Assembly (NCBI GenBank): GCA_964595205.1
Contig: CAZQOQ010000009.1
Location: 1 to 64,000, forward strand
Direction of reading: 5' to 3'
Length of the DNA: 64,000 bases
Origin: JADKIH01 sp964595205
Lineage (GTDB): Bacteria; Bacteroidota; Bacteroidia; AKYH767-A; 2013-40CM-41-45
In this document: positions 50,752 to 59,974 of the stretch, piece by piece
How the letters are laid out: every line of letters starts with the position of its first letter
Numbering within the stretch: position 1 is the stretch's first letter
Made by a program: the position numbers and the translations under genes
The notes under the pieces: generated by a model
Told to the model about the DNA's origin: nothing
The model's input: only the letters and a program-made list of their open reading frames with translations
Databases searched by the model: none

Positions 50752-53523
50752 ATGGAATACAATTTCAAAATAGTAGAGTCTAAATGGCAGTCGTACTGGC
50801 GGAAAAACAAGATCAATAAGGCTGAAATTGACCTGTCGAAGCCTAAGTATTATGTGCTTGATATGTTTCCTTATCCATCGGGTGCCGGACTGCATGTAGG
50901 GCATCCTCTTGGCTATATCGCCTCTGATATTTATTCCCGCTATAAACGCCTGAAAGGCTACAACGTTTTGCATCCGATGGGATATGATTCGTTTGGTTTA
51001 CCGGCGGAGCAGTATGCCATTCAAACCGGCCAGCATCCTGCGATCACAACTGAACAAAACATTAACCGTTACAGGTCGCAGCTCGACAATATTGGTTTTT
51101 CTTTCGACTGGGATCGTGAAGTACGTACTTCCGATCCTTCCTATTATAAATGGACTCAATGGATCTTCCTCCTGCTTTTTAATTCCTGGTACAATAAAAG
51201 AAAGGATAAAGCCGAATCCATCGATTCACTCATCGATGCGTTCAGAGACGAGGGTAATGTGAATGTGGATGCTGAAACATCTCAGCAGGATTATTTTTCC
51301 GCTGAGGAATGGATGAATTTTTCTGAAAAGCGTCAGCAGGAAATTCTCCTCAACTACAGGCTTGCTTATATCTCTGAGGCATTTGTGAACTGGTGCCCTG
51401 CATTAGGAACCGTCCTGGCAAACGAAGAAGTGAAAGACGGAGTAAGCGAACGGGGAGGCTTTCCGGTTGAAAAGAAACTGATGAAGCAATGGAGTCTGCG
51501 GATTTCATCGTATGCACAGCGGCTTCTCGATGATCTTGAGAATATAGACTGGAGTGATTCACTGAAGGAACAACAGAGAAACTGGATCGGCCGCAGCGAA
51601 GGGGCGCAACTGCAGTTTAAAATTTCAGAGCATGATTATTCCATCGAGGTTTTCACGACTCGTCCGGATACGATTTTCGGAGCTACCTTTATAACACTGG
51701 CACCCGAGCATGAACTCGTTGAAATAATTGTTGCACCGGAATACAGAAATAAGGTAATGAATTACCTTATCGAGGTAAAAAACCGAAGCGAGCGCGAGCG
51801 CATGGCAGAAGTGAAAAACATCACCGGGGTTTTTACCGGCGCTCATGCCATCCATCCTTTTACAAACGAATTGATCCCCGTTTGGGTTGGCGATTACGTT
51901 TTAGCCGGCTATGGCACCGGTGCAGTAATGTCAGTACCAGCACATGACTCGCGTGATTACGCTTTTGCGAAACATTTTAATATTCCGATCCGGGAAGTGG
52001 TAAGCGGAGGTAATATTGAGATTGAGTCATATGATGCCAAAGAAGGCACCATTATCAACTCGGGTTTCCTGAATGGCCTGGATGTGAAACAAGCGATTAA
52101 GAAAGCCATCAGTGAAATCGAAATGAAAGGGATCGGAAAAGGAAAGGTGAACTTCCGTCTCCGTGACGCAATATTCGGTCGGCAAAGATACTGGGGAGAG
52201 CCCATTCCAATTTTTTACAAGAACGACATTGCATACGCGGTGAATGAAAAAGACCTTCCCGTTGTTTTGCCTGAAGTTGACAAATATCTTCCGACCGAAG
52301 ATGGTGAACCGCCTCTGGCACGAGCTAAGAATTTCACCTATAATGGTCACCCGCTGGAAACGACTACCATGCCCGGCTGGGCCGGATCTTCATGGTATTT
52401 CCTTAGATACATGGATGCAAATAACGATTCCTCTTTTGCATCCAGAGAAGCACTCGGCTACTGGAAGGACGTTGACATTTATTTCGGAGGGGCAGAACAT
52501 GCAACGGGCCATTTATTGTATGTGCGTTTCTGGACGAAATTTCTCTTCGACAGGGGTTTCATTTCCATAGAGGAGCCCGCCAAAAAACTGATTAACCAGG
52601 GAATGATACAGGGCCGGTCGAACCTTGTTTACAGGAAGAAAGACAGCAATACTTTTATCTCTGCGGGATTAATAAAAGATTATGAGACTTCTTCCCTGCA
52701 TGTAGATGTCAACATCGTTGAGAATGATATTCTGGACATCGAAGCTTTCAGAAACTGGAGAGAAGAATTCAGGAATGCCGAATTCGTTCTTGAGAAAGGG
52801 GTCTATGTTTGTGGCAGCGAAATCGAAAAAATGTCGAAGTCAAAATGGAATGTCATCAATCCGGACGACATGATTGAAAAATACGGAGCGGATTGTTTCA
52901 GACTATATGAGATGTTTCTGGGACCGCTGGAACTGGCAAAACCATGGAATACGAATGGCATCACCGGGACTTCGAATTTCATCAGGAAACTATGGAGACT
53001 TTATCACAGGCCGGATGCGACTCATGGACTTATTTTCGAAGTTTCGGAGGAAAAACCTTCCAGGGCCGAATTGAAAACACTTCACAAGACGATCAAAAAA
53101 GCGGCGGAAGACATTGAGCGATTTTCGTTCAACACATCCGTGAGTACGTTTATGATCTGCGTAAATGAACTTACCGATCTGAAGTGCAATAAACGCGAAA
53201 TACTTGAACCTCTTGCAATCATTATTTCTCCATATGCTCCACATATTGCCGAGGAGCTCTGGCAATTGCTCGGACATACAGAGAGTATCACCAAGGCAAG
53301 TTTTCCTGAATTCAGAGAAGAGTATCTTGTGGAGACGGAATTCTCATATCCTGTTTCCGTAAATGGTAAAACAAAGACAAATCTGCAGTTACCTCTTTCG
53401 TTCAGTAAAGAAGATGTTGAAAGTGAAGTGCTGAAATCGGAAGAAGTCGTAAAACTCCTGAAAGGTCAGCCTCCGAAAAAAGTGATAGTTGTTCATGGAA
53501 GAATTATAAACATCGTGGTGTAA
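50752..53523 (+). CDS. leuS: Leucyl-tRNA synthetase
   Basis: The product is 923 residues. The class I HIGH-type signature is in YPSGAGLHVGHPLGY (about 43-57), the CP1 editing domain spans about 225-440 with the TTRPDTIFGATF motif, and KMSKSKWN is at about 702-709. A C-terminal anticodon-binding domain ends with a PPKKVIVVHGRIINIVV-like segment of LeuRS. A Bacteroidota-type insertion is visible after the HIGH region (about 140-180). Length is slightly above the 860-residue norm for that reason. Promoter elements must sit within or next to repeat locus G. Confidence 0.96.
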   Translation: MEYNFKIVESKWQSYWRKNKINKAEIDLSKPKYYVLDMFPYPSGAGLHVGHPLGYIASDIYSRYKRLKGYNVLHPMGYDSFGLPAEQYAIQTGQHPAITTEQNINRYRSQLDNIGFSFDWDREVRTSDPSYYKWTQWIFLLLFNSWYNKRKDKAESIDSLIDAFRDEGNVNVDAETSQQDYFSAEEWMNFSEKRQQEILLNYRLAYISEAFVNWCPALGTVLANEEVKDGVSERGGFPVEKKLMKQWSLRISSYAQRLLDDLENIDWSDSLKEQQRNWIGRSEGAQLQFKISEHDYSIEVFTTRPDTIFGATFITLAPEHELVEIIVAPEYRNKVMNYLIEVKNRSERERMAEVKNITGVFTGAHAIHPFTNELIPVWVGDYVLAGYGTGAVMSVPAHDSRDYAFAKHFNIPIREVVSGGNIEIESYDAKEGTIINSGFLNGLDVKQAIKKAISEIEMKGIGKGKVNFRLRDAIFGRQRYWGEPIPIFYKNDIAYAVNEKDLPVVLPEVDKYLPTEDGEPPLARAKNFTYNGHPLETTTMPGWAGSSWYFLRYMDANNDSSFASREALGYWKDVDIYFGGAEHATGHLLYVRFWTKFLFDRGFISIEEPAKKLINQGMIQGRSNLVYRKKDSNTFISAGLIKDYETSSLHVDVNIVENDILDIEAFRNWREEFRNAEFVLEKGVYVCGSEIEKMSKSKWNVINPDDMIEKYGADCFRLYEMFLGPLELAKPWNTNGITGTSNFIRKLWRLYHRPDATHGLIFEVSEEKPSRAELKTLHKTIKKAAEDIERFSFNTSVSTFMICVNELTDLKCNKREILEPLAIIISPYAPHIAEELWQLLGHTESITKASFPEFREEYLVETEFSYPVSVNGKTKTNLQLPLSFSKEDVESEVLKSEEVVKLLKGQPPKKVIVVHGRIINIVV

Positions 53524-53541
53524 TCAGTATTTCTCTGGGAT

Positions 53542-53658
53542 CTCTGCGGTTGACCTCTGTGTCCTCTGTGGTTAAAAAAGACATTGACACTTACCATTAA
53601 ATCCGGTTACATCGGCGCTTCTACTTTACTACAGAGGACACAGAGTTCCACCGCAGAG
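53542..53658. repeat. Inverted pair of CTCTGTG-type arms (locus H)
   Basis: The left arm 53542-53569 and the reverse complement of 53631-53658 match at 26 of 28 positions (CTCTGCGGT ... CTCTGTGTCCTCTGT). The spacer is 61 bp. The rest of the 352-bp gap before scpB holds A-rich AAAACAG words near 53705-53745 and no gene. Confidence 0.88.
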
Positions 53659-53875
53659 GTCACCAAGAATATAAAACATGCTTACGCTGGATCTTTGGTT
53701 TGAAGACAATAAAAACAGAAAAACAGAAAAACAACAAAACAATCAAACATCTCCATTAAAAGCTACCACCCTCATTCAATAGGATTTAAACAGGTGTGAA
53801 AAAGTATTTTTGGAAAAAGGCTATTTTATATCAATATTCGCATCTTAATTTACATGTTAAGCCGTTTGATTTATT

Positions 53876-54853
53876 ATGGAGTTATTGAAACAGCAGATAG
53901 AAGCCCTGATTTTTTGTTCAGAACAGAGTATTTCTCTTGAAGAAATAGCTGCGTCTCTGAAAATATCGTTCGACTGGGACCTGGAAGAAGAGGAAATACT
54001 GAATGCAATTGAAGAGATTAAAGCAAAATATGAATCCGATGACTTTGCTTTTGAACTTTTAGAAATATCAGAGGGCTATCAGTTTCTGACCAAGAAGCAA
54101 TATCACCCGACTGTTAGTGCGCTCATTCAGCATAAAGCCAAGAAAAAACTATCGGTTTCCCAAATGGAAACCCTGGCAATCATTGCCTACAGACAACCGA
54201 TTTCAAAAACGGAAGTCGAGCATATCCGTGGTGTTAGTTGCGATTACGCCATTCAGAAGTTACTCGAAAAAGAGCTGATAGAAATATCCGGCAAGAGCGA
54301 CGGACCCGGGCGCCCAATATTATACAGTACCAGCCGTTCGTTCATGGATTATTTCGGAATCAAATCCGTAAAAGATCTTCCACAGTTAAAAGACATTCAT
54401 GTAGAACAGAATGAAATCGGAATTCCATCGGAAGATGGTTCAGCAGAAGAAAGCAATGCAATTGATCCGGAAATAGATGCAATTCCTGAAGTCATATCAG
54501 AATCAGGACCTGAAAATTCATTGACTGATAATATAACCTTATCCGAGGACGAGTCGGAGGCCAGAATTTTTAGCGAGACTGATATCGAATCCAAAACACA
54601 AAATTCACTCGTCGAGAATCTGGAAAACGAAGACGAATTTTATTCTTCAGAGGATACAATAGAATCTGAGATTACCGGTACGGTTAGCAACTATGATTCG
54701 GGCCGCGAAGATATTATCGGTTTAGACATCGATGGTGAGGAAAAAATTACTTCAGACCTAATCGATCGAAAATCGATTTATCTTGAAAATGAATTGAAAA
54801 ACGAGTCGGAAAAAGAAAATATTGATTCAGAAGACGAAAATAACCTATCCTGA
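53876..54853 (+). CDS. scpB: Segregation and condensation protein ScpB with acidic extension
   Basis: ScpB binds ScpA and SMC to form the bacterial condensin complex. The product is 325 residues. Residues about 1-180 form the two winged-helix domains (LKQQIEALIFCSEQSISLEEIAASL, VSQMETLAIIAYRQPISKTEVEHIRG, GRPILYSTSRSFMDYFGI). Residues about 185-325 form a low-complexity tail of Glu, Asp, Ser and Asn with almost no hydrophobic core. Such tails are seen in Bacteroidota ScpB, but this one nearly doubles the protein. A strong terminator follows and no scpA is adjacent. Confidence 0.92.
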   Translation: MELLKQQIEALIFCSEQSISLEEIAASLKISFDWDLEEEEILNAIEEIKAKYESDDFAFELLEISEGYQFLTKKQYHPTVSALIQHKAKKKLSVSQMETLAIIAYRQPISKTEVEHIRGVSCDYAIQKLLEKELIEISGKSDGPGRPILYSTSRSFMDYFGIKSVKDLPQLKDIHVEQNEIGIPSEDGSAEESNAIDPEIDAIPEVISESGPENSLTDNITLSEDESEARIFSETDIESKTQNSLVENLENEDEFYSSEDTIESEITGTVSNYDSGREDIIGLDIDGEEKITSDLIDRKSIYLENELKNESEKENIDSEDENNLS

Positions 54854-54870
54854 AAATAATAAATACACTA

Positions 54871-54911
54871 AAAGCCGTTGATTTACGTTCATAATCAACG
54901 GCTTTTTTTAT
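54871..54911 (+). terminator. Rho-independent terminator of scpB
   Basis: AAAGCCGTTGATT (54871-54883) and AATCAACGGCTTT (54893-54905) pair perfectly over 13 bp around a 9-nt loop, followed by T residues. Confidence 0.93.
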
Positions 54912-55035
54912 TAAAATTAATACCCTGTAACATCGAAGTAATTCAATATGTATAAATTAGGAGTCTTCAACTGAATTTTCATACATCAGTCATCGACGGT
55001 CATTAAAATGGTTTGGTGTTTGTAATTTATTTATC

Positions 55036-55821
55036 ATGAACAATAAAATCAAGATCTTCTCCATTGTCTTCTTCGGAAGTATTATCTTCTCTTCAGCTGC
55101 GCAAAATGATCTCCGGAAAATCACAAACGAAGCATTTCGTCCGGGTGAAGTATTAAAATTCAGAATTCATTATGGAATTATCGATGCCGGCGAAGCGACG
55201 CTGGAAGTAAAAAACGACCTGCAGACTTTTGGCGGAAGAGAATGTTACCACGTAATTGGTACTGGAAAATCGGTGGGCGCTTTCAATTGGTTTTTCAAAG
55301 TCCGGGATCGTTATGAAAGCGTTGTCGATAAAGAAGCGTTGCTTCCATGGTTATTTATCAGGCGAGTTAACGAAGGCGGATACATCATCAATCAAAACGT
55401 GAGTTTCAATCATTATACAGACTCTGCAAAGAGTGAAAAGGCAACCATTGCGATCCCTGATAATACACAGGACCTTATTTCATCTTTTTACTATGCAAGA
55501 ACGATCGACTTTTCAGAGGCTAAAGAGGGTGATGTTTTCCAGATTACGGGATATATAGACGACGGCATCATTCCATTGAATATAAAATTCATCGGCCGGG
55601 AAACAATCGATAGCAAGAAGGGCACTTTTCGCTGCATTAAGTTACGTCCGATGTTGCAGGAAGGGCGTGTCTTTAAAGATCAAGAAGACATGACCATTTG
55701 GGTAAGCGACGATAAAAATAAAATACCAATCAGGGTACAGACGGATATTTTAGTGGGATCCATTAAAATGGATCTTGAAGATTATTCCAACCTGGCAAAC
55801 GCACCTGCCCTGGAACCGTAA
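55036..55821 (+). CDS. DUF3108-domain exported protein
   Basis: The product is 261 residues with a signal peptide (about 1-22, ending SSAAQ). The mature protein begins with the DUF3108 pattern (FRPGEVLKFRIHYGIIDAGEATLEV) and continues with regular beta strands (YHVIGTGKSVGAFNWFFKVRDRYESV, KFIGRETIDSKKGTFRCIKLRPML). These proteins are thought to form a lipocalin-like half-barrel in the periplasm; substrate and role are unknown. It lies between the scpB terminator and a small unknown gene 84 bp downstream. Confidence 0.85.
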   Translation: MNNKIKIFSIVFFGSIIFSSAAQNDLRKITNEAFRPGEVLKFRIHYGIIDAGEATLEVKNDLQTFGGRECYHVIGTGKSVGAFNWFFKVRDRYESVVDKEALLPWLFIRRVNEGGYIINQNVSFNHYTDSAKSEKATIAIPDNTQDLISSFYYARTIDFSEAKEGDVFQITGYIDDGIIPLNIKFIGRETIDSKKGTFRCIKLRPMLQEGRVFKDQEDMTIWVSDDKNKIPIRVQTDILVGSIKMDLEDYSNLANAPALEP

Positions 55822-55905
55822 AACGGGCTAATGTCCTGATTTCAGCTGATATAAATCATAATATTTTACGCCACCCTGGTTTATTTTTGATTAAAACTTA
55901 ATCAA

Positions 55906-56307
55906 ATGATCCAGGAAAATATCAGGCAATCCATAGAAAATGCCTTACAGTCTTTTCGCATTGCCGAGAATGAAATCAACCGGCCCAACGAAGATTCAGT
56001 TGCCCCCTGCGTTTGTTTCGGAACACGCACTTCCATCAATCATTTTCTGAATTCATATTTATTAAGCAAGGCGATCGAGAATAAAGAAAATCAACTTGAA
56101 AAAATTCTGAAACAATGTGAATCTTTCGACCCGAATTTTTCAGCAATCGATTTGTCGTGTTTTAAATGTGACTCAACAGCAGAAGTTTCGTGCGACAGCA
56201 GCTACTGCCTTTCTGCCGATAAGGTAAACGAATGTTTCATCCAGGCAAAAAAAGTGAAGGACCTCGTGTTTAAGAAACTTGAGATTTCCGAAAAGGACTT
56301 TAATTAA
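55906..56307 (+). CDS. Cys-containing helical protein, unknown function
   Basis: The product is 133 residues, soluble and mostly helical, with nine Cys residues. Two are in APCVCFG (about 34-38), a pair in SCFKCDS (about 86-91), and others follow (EVSCDSSYCLS). A metal or iron-sulfur site is possible but the spacing fits no motif I know. The helical start (NIRQSIENALQSFRIAENEIN) could also be HEPN-like. It converges on the pyruvate:ferredoxin oxidoreductase gene with only 5 bp between stops. Confidence 0.6.
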   Translation: MIQENIRQSIENALQSFRIAENEINRPNEDSVAPCVCFGTRTSINHFLNSYLLSKAIENKENQLEKILKQCESFDPNFSAIDLSCFKCDSTAEVSCDSSYCLSADKVNECFIQAKKVKDLVFKKLEISEKDFN

Positions 56308-56312
56308 TACCC

Positions 56313-59300
56313 TCACAACCCTTTCAATAACTGCAGGCGTTCCCAGTGATTAATAATGTCGTGCTGTGCATGATCGTATAACTCTTCCGCAATTTCCGGG
56401 TTGGAGCGGGTGAGAGAACTGAAACGTGATTCATTATATAAAAATTCCTTCAGCGGCAGCGTCGGCTCTTTGCTATCCAGGGAAAAGCGTTCTCCTTTAT
56501 GCTTCATCGGATTGTAACGGAACAAAGGCCAATAGCCACTCTTTACAGCATTCATCTGATGTTCCACTCCATGACCAAGATCGTATCCGTGTGCAATGCA
56601 ATGACTGTAGGCTATCACCAATGATGTTCCCGGAAACGCTTCGGCTTCCTGGATCGTCCTGATCGTATGGACATCGTTTGCACCCATTGCAATCTGAGCA
56701 ACGTATGCGCTGCCATGTGCAATGGCCTGAAGTGCCAGGTCCTTCTTTGCATTCGATTTACCTTTGACTGAAAATTTAGCACTCGCCCCCACTGGCGTCG
56801 ACTTGGATTTTTGTCCGCCGGTATTTGAATAAACCTCCGTATCCAGCACGAGAATATTTACTTTCTCTCCGCATGAAAGCACATGATCGAGACCACCATA
56901 GCCGATATCATACGCCCATCCATCGCCTCCGATGATCCAGTGCGATTTTTTTATGAGGTGATCCGCAAGAATGGAGAGCTGGCGTGCTTCAAAACTTTTC
57001 AAAGTTGACAATCGCATGCGAAGTTCTTTTACTCTCTCTCTTTGTTTCCTGATTCCTGCTTCATTACTTTGTTCAGCACTCAGAATACTTTCGGCAAACT
57101 CTTCTCCAATTACATCACGAAGGTTATTCAATATTGCCTTTGCAATTTCTGCTTTCTTGTCAAATGCAAGTTTAATACCCAGCCCGAATTCAGCATTGTC
57201 TTCGAAAAGAGAATTTGCCCAGGCAGGGCCGCATCCTTCGTCGTTGACTGACCATGGAGTTGTTGGCAGATTACCGCCGAAAATAGATGAACAACCTGTT
57301 GCATTTGCAACGATCATCCTGTCGCCGAACAGTTGGGATAATAATTTAATGTATGGCGTCTCCCCACATCCCGAACAAGCTCCTGAAAATTCAAACAATG
57401 GCTGAAGAAATTGAGTGCCTTTCACCGTATTGATATTCGCGCGTGAACGATCTATTTCCGGAAGCGACAGGAAAAAATTCCAGTTTTCTTTCTCCGCCTC
57501 TTTAAGCGGCAGTTGATCCTGCATGTTTATTGCCTTATGACCCGGCTGCGACTTACTCTCTACCGGACATAATTCCACACAAAGATTGCATCCGGTACAA
57601 TCTTCCACAGAAACCTGCAACGTGTATGCTTCTTTTTCTTTGTAAAATTCCTTTCCGACCGGATCGACATGCTTGAAGCCGGATGGAGCAGATGCAAGAA
57701 GCTCCTTGCCGTAGACTTTACAACGGATAGCCGCATGAGGACAAATCAAAAAACACTTTCCGCATTGAGAACACAGCTCTGAATCCCAAACAGGGACATG
57801 GTCCGCGATGTTTCTTTTTTCCCACCGGGTAGTGGCTGAAGGATAAGTTCCGTCGACCGGAAACGCACTAACCGGCAACTCATCCCCTTCGAAAGAAATA
57901 ATCTTTCCTAAAACATCTTTTACAAATTCAGGTGCATTGTCGGAAACAGGCTTTTCGATTTCAATATCGCCGGTTGAATATTTCGAATAATCCACTTCGT
58001 AAAGTCCAGCCACGGCCTGGTCAACGGCTTCAAAATTTTTCATTAGCACTGCATCACCTTTTGCAGAATAGGTCTTGCGAATAGCATCCTTGATTCTATT
58101 GATTGCATCATCCTTCGGAATAATTCCGGATATGGCGAAGAAGCACGTCTGGAGAATGGTATTAATCCTCGAACCCATACCGGTCTCGCGGGCAACCTTC
58201 GAAGCGTTGACGATATAAAATTTCAGTTTCTTTGAGATGATCTCTTCCTGGATCTTCTTCGGAAGTTTATCCCAGACTTCCATACCAGAAAAAGGAGAAT
58301 TCAGCAGAAAGATTGCTCCTTCTTCAGCATCTTTCAATACATCATATTTGTTGAGGTAATTAAAATGATGACAGGCGATGAAGTTTGCAGAGTGAATTAG
58401 ATATGTTGAGTAAACAGGCTTCTTTCCGAATCGCAGATGAGAGACGGTTAACGAACCTGATTTCTTGGAATCGTAAACAAAATATCCCTGGACGTAATTA
58501 TCGGTTGTTTCGCCAATGATTTTAATTGAATTTTTATTTGCACTCACAGTGCCGTCGGCGCCGAGGCCGTAAAACAATCCACGGAATGAATGCTGATGTT
58601 CGAGTGAAAATGATTTGTCGTAACTGAGACTCAGATTTGTAACATCGTCTTCGATGCCAATCGTAAAATGTTTTTGTGGCGTATTCTTTTTCAACTCGTC
58701 GAAGACTGCCTTAGCCATAGATGCGGTGAATTCCTTTGAAGCGAGACCGAATCTGCCTCCGATCACTTTCGGGCTTGTCCCTTCCCATCCTTCTGAGATT
58801 GCATTCACAACATCCATGTAAAGGGGTTCACCGATACTTCCCGGCTCTTTGCACCTGTCGAATACGGCAACCGCCTTTACCGATTTCGGAATTGCAGCAA
58901 CAAATTCATTCATCTCAAAAGGCCTGAACAATCTCACATATACATATCCTGTTTTTTCACCATTTGCATTCAGGTAATCGACGGCTTCGTGCACAGCACC
59001 GCTACCGGAACCCATGATTACGGCAATTCGATCCGGGTTCTCGTGACCATAATATTCATAAAGCCTGTACTTTCTTCCGGTAAGTTCTCCGAATTTTTGC
59101 ATCATCGATGCTACAATTGCCGGGCTATCGATATAAAATTTATTAGCAGCTTCCCGGCTTTGGAAAAACACGTCGGGATTCTGGGCTGTACCGCGTATGA
59201 ATGGATTCTCGGGCGACAATGCTCGTTTACGGTTGGCTAATATATCATCCTCATCGAGCATTTTTAAAATCACTTCGTCAGGAACAATATCCACTTTCAT

Positions 59301-59840
59301 CAGTTCATGTGAAGTCCGAAATCCGTCAAAGATGTTCAGGAATGGTATTCGCGACTTCAATGTAGATGCCTGAGCGATGAGTGCCATGTCCATTGCTTCC
59401 TGGGCATTCCTGCCGAACAACATGGCCCAGCCCGTCTGCCTCACCGACATCACGTCGGAATGATCACCGAAGATGGAGAGTGCATGTGTAGCAAGTGCGC
59501 GTGCCGCAATATGAAAAACTGCAGGAGTAAGTTCACCGGCTATCTTATACATGTTCGGAATCATCAGCAGCAAACCCTGTGAACAGGTAAAAGTTGAAGA
59601 AAGTGCTCCACCTTGTAATGCACCATGAACTGCTCCTGCAGCTCCTGCTTCGCTTTGCATTTCAATCACCCTCGGTATGGTTCCAAAAATATTTGTCTTT
59701 CCAGCCGACGACCATTCATCGCAATATTCGCCCATTGCAGAAGAAGGAGTTATCGGGTAAATGGCGCAAACCTCGCTGGTTTTATAAGCCATGTATGCTG
59801 CGGCTTCATTGCCATCCATTATTTTTGAAACGTTTTTCAT
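56313..59840 (-). CDS. nifJ: Pyruvate:ferredoxin (flavodoxin) oxidoreductase
   Basis: This enzyme oxidises pyruvate to acetyl-CoA and CO2, reducing ferredoxin or flavodoxin, usually under low oxygen. The single chain is 1175 residues and carries all fused domains: N-terminal pyrimidine-binding domain (DGNEAAAYMAYKTSEVCAIYPITPSSAMGE), gamma domain (about 420-620), an 8Fe ferredoxin domain with CSQCGKCFLICP (about 688) and CTGCNLCVELCP (about 746), and the ThDP domain with CSGCGETPY (about 821) and GGDGWAYDIGYGGLDH. All cluster cysteines are present. An FNR-like regulator lies two genes away, which suits an anaerobically used enzyme. Confidence 0.95.
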   Translation of the reverse strand: MKNVSKIMDGNEAAAYMAYKTSEVCAIYPITPSSAMGEYCDEWSSAGKTNIFGTIPRVIEMQSEAGAAGAVHGALQGGALSSTFTCSQGLLLMIPNMYKIAGELTPAVFHIAARALATHALSIFGDHSDVMSVRQTGWAMLFGRNAQEAMDMALIAQASTLKSRIPFLNIFDGFRTSHELMKVDIVPDEVILKMLDEDDILANRKRALSPENPFIRGTAQNPDVFFQSREAANKFYIDSPAIVASMMQKFGELTGRKYRLYEYYGHENPDRIAVIMGSGSGAVHEAVDYLNANGEKTGYVYVRLFRPFEMNEFVAAIPKSVKAVAVFDRCKEPGSIGEPLYMDVVNAISEGWEGTSPKVIGGRFGLASKEFTASMAKAVFDELKKNTPQKHFTIGIEDDVTNLSLSYDKSFSLEHQHSFRGLFYGLGADGTVSANKNSIKIIGETTDNYVQGYFVYDSKKSGSLTVSHLRFGKKPVYSTYLIHSANFIACHHFNYLNKYDVLKDAEEGAIFLLNSPFSGMEVWDKLPKKIQEEIISKKLKFYIVNASKVARETGMGSRINTILQTCFFAISGIIPKDDAINRIKDAIRKTYSAKGDAVLMKNFEAVDQAVAGLYEVDYSKYSTGDIEIEKPVSDNAPEFVKDVLGKIISFEGDELPVSAFPVDGTYPSATTRWEKRNIADHVPVWDSELCSQCGKCFLICPHAAIRCKVYGKELLASAPSGFKHVDPVGKEFYKEKEAYTLQVSVEDCTGCNLCVELCPVESKSQPGHKAINMQDQLPLKEAEKENWNFFLSLPEIDRSRANINTVKGTQFLQPLFEFSGACSGCGETPYIKLLSQLFGDRMIVANATGCSSIFGGNLPTTPWSVNDEGCGPAWANSLFEDNAEFGLGIKLAFDKKAEIAKAILNNLRDVIGEEFAESILSAEQSNEAGIRKQRERVKELRMRLSTLKSFEARQLSILADHLIKKSHWIIGGDGWAYDIGYGGLDHVLSCGEKVNILVLDTEVYSNTGGQKSKSTPVGASAKFSVKGKSNAKKDLALQAIAHGSAYVAQIAMGANDVHTIRTIQEAEAFPGTSLVIAYSHCIAHGYDLGHGVEHQMNAVKSGYWPLFRYNPMKHKGERFSLDSKEPTLPLKEFLYNESRFSSLTRSNPEIAEELYDHAQHDIINHWERLQLLKGL

Positions 59841-59974
59841 AGCGATGCTTTAGTCTTTCAAATGTAAAATTTGGAGTAAAATTATCTTATGACCTCTGTC
59901 ATGTCCCGGGCTGTTCCACATCTTTAAGCTCAACAGCCTGTTACTATTGGATAGTTTAAATGCAGGATTCATGG

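Noticed and set aside
6683..53658. Repeat arrays as CRISPR
   Set aside because: The repeats are 7-8 bp, contiguous, without spacers between copies, and no cas genes are present.
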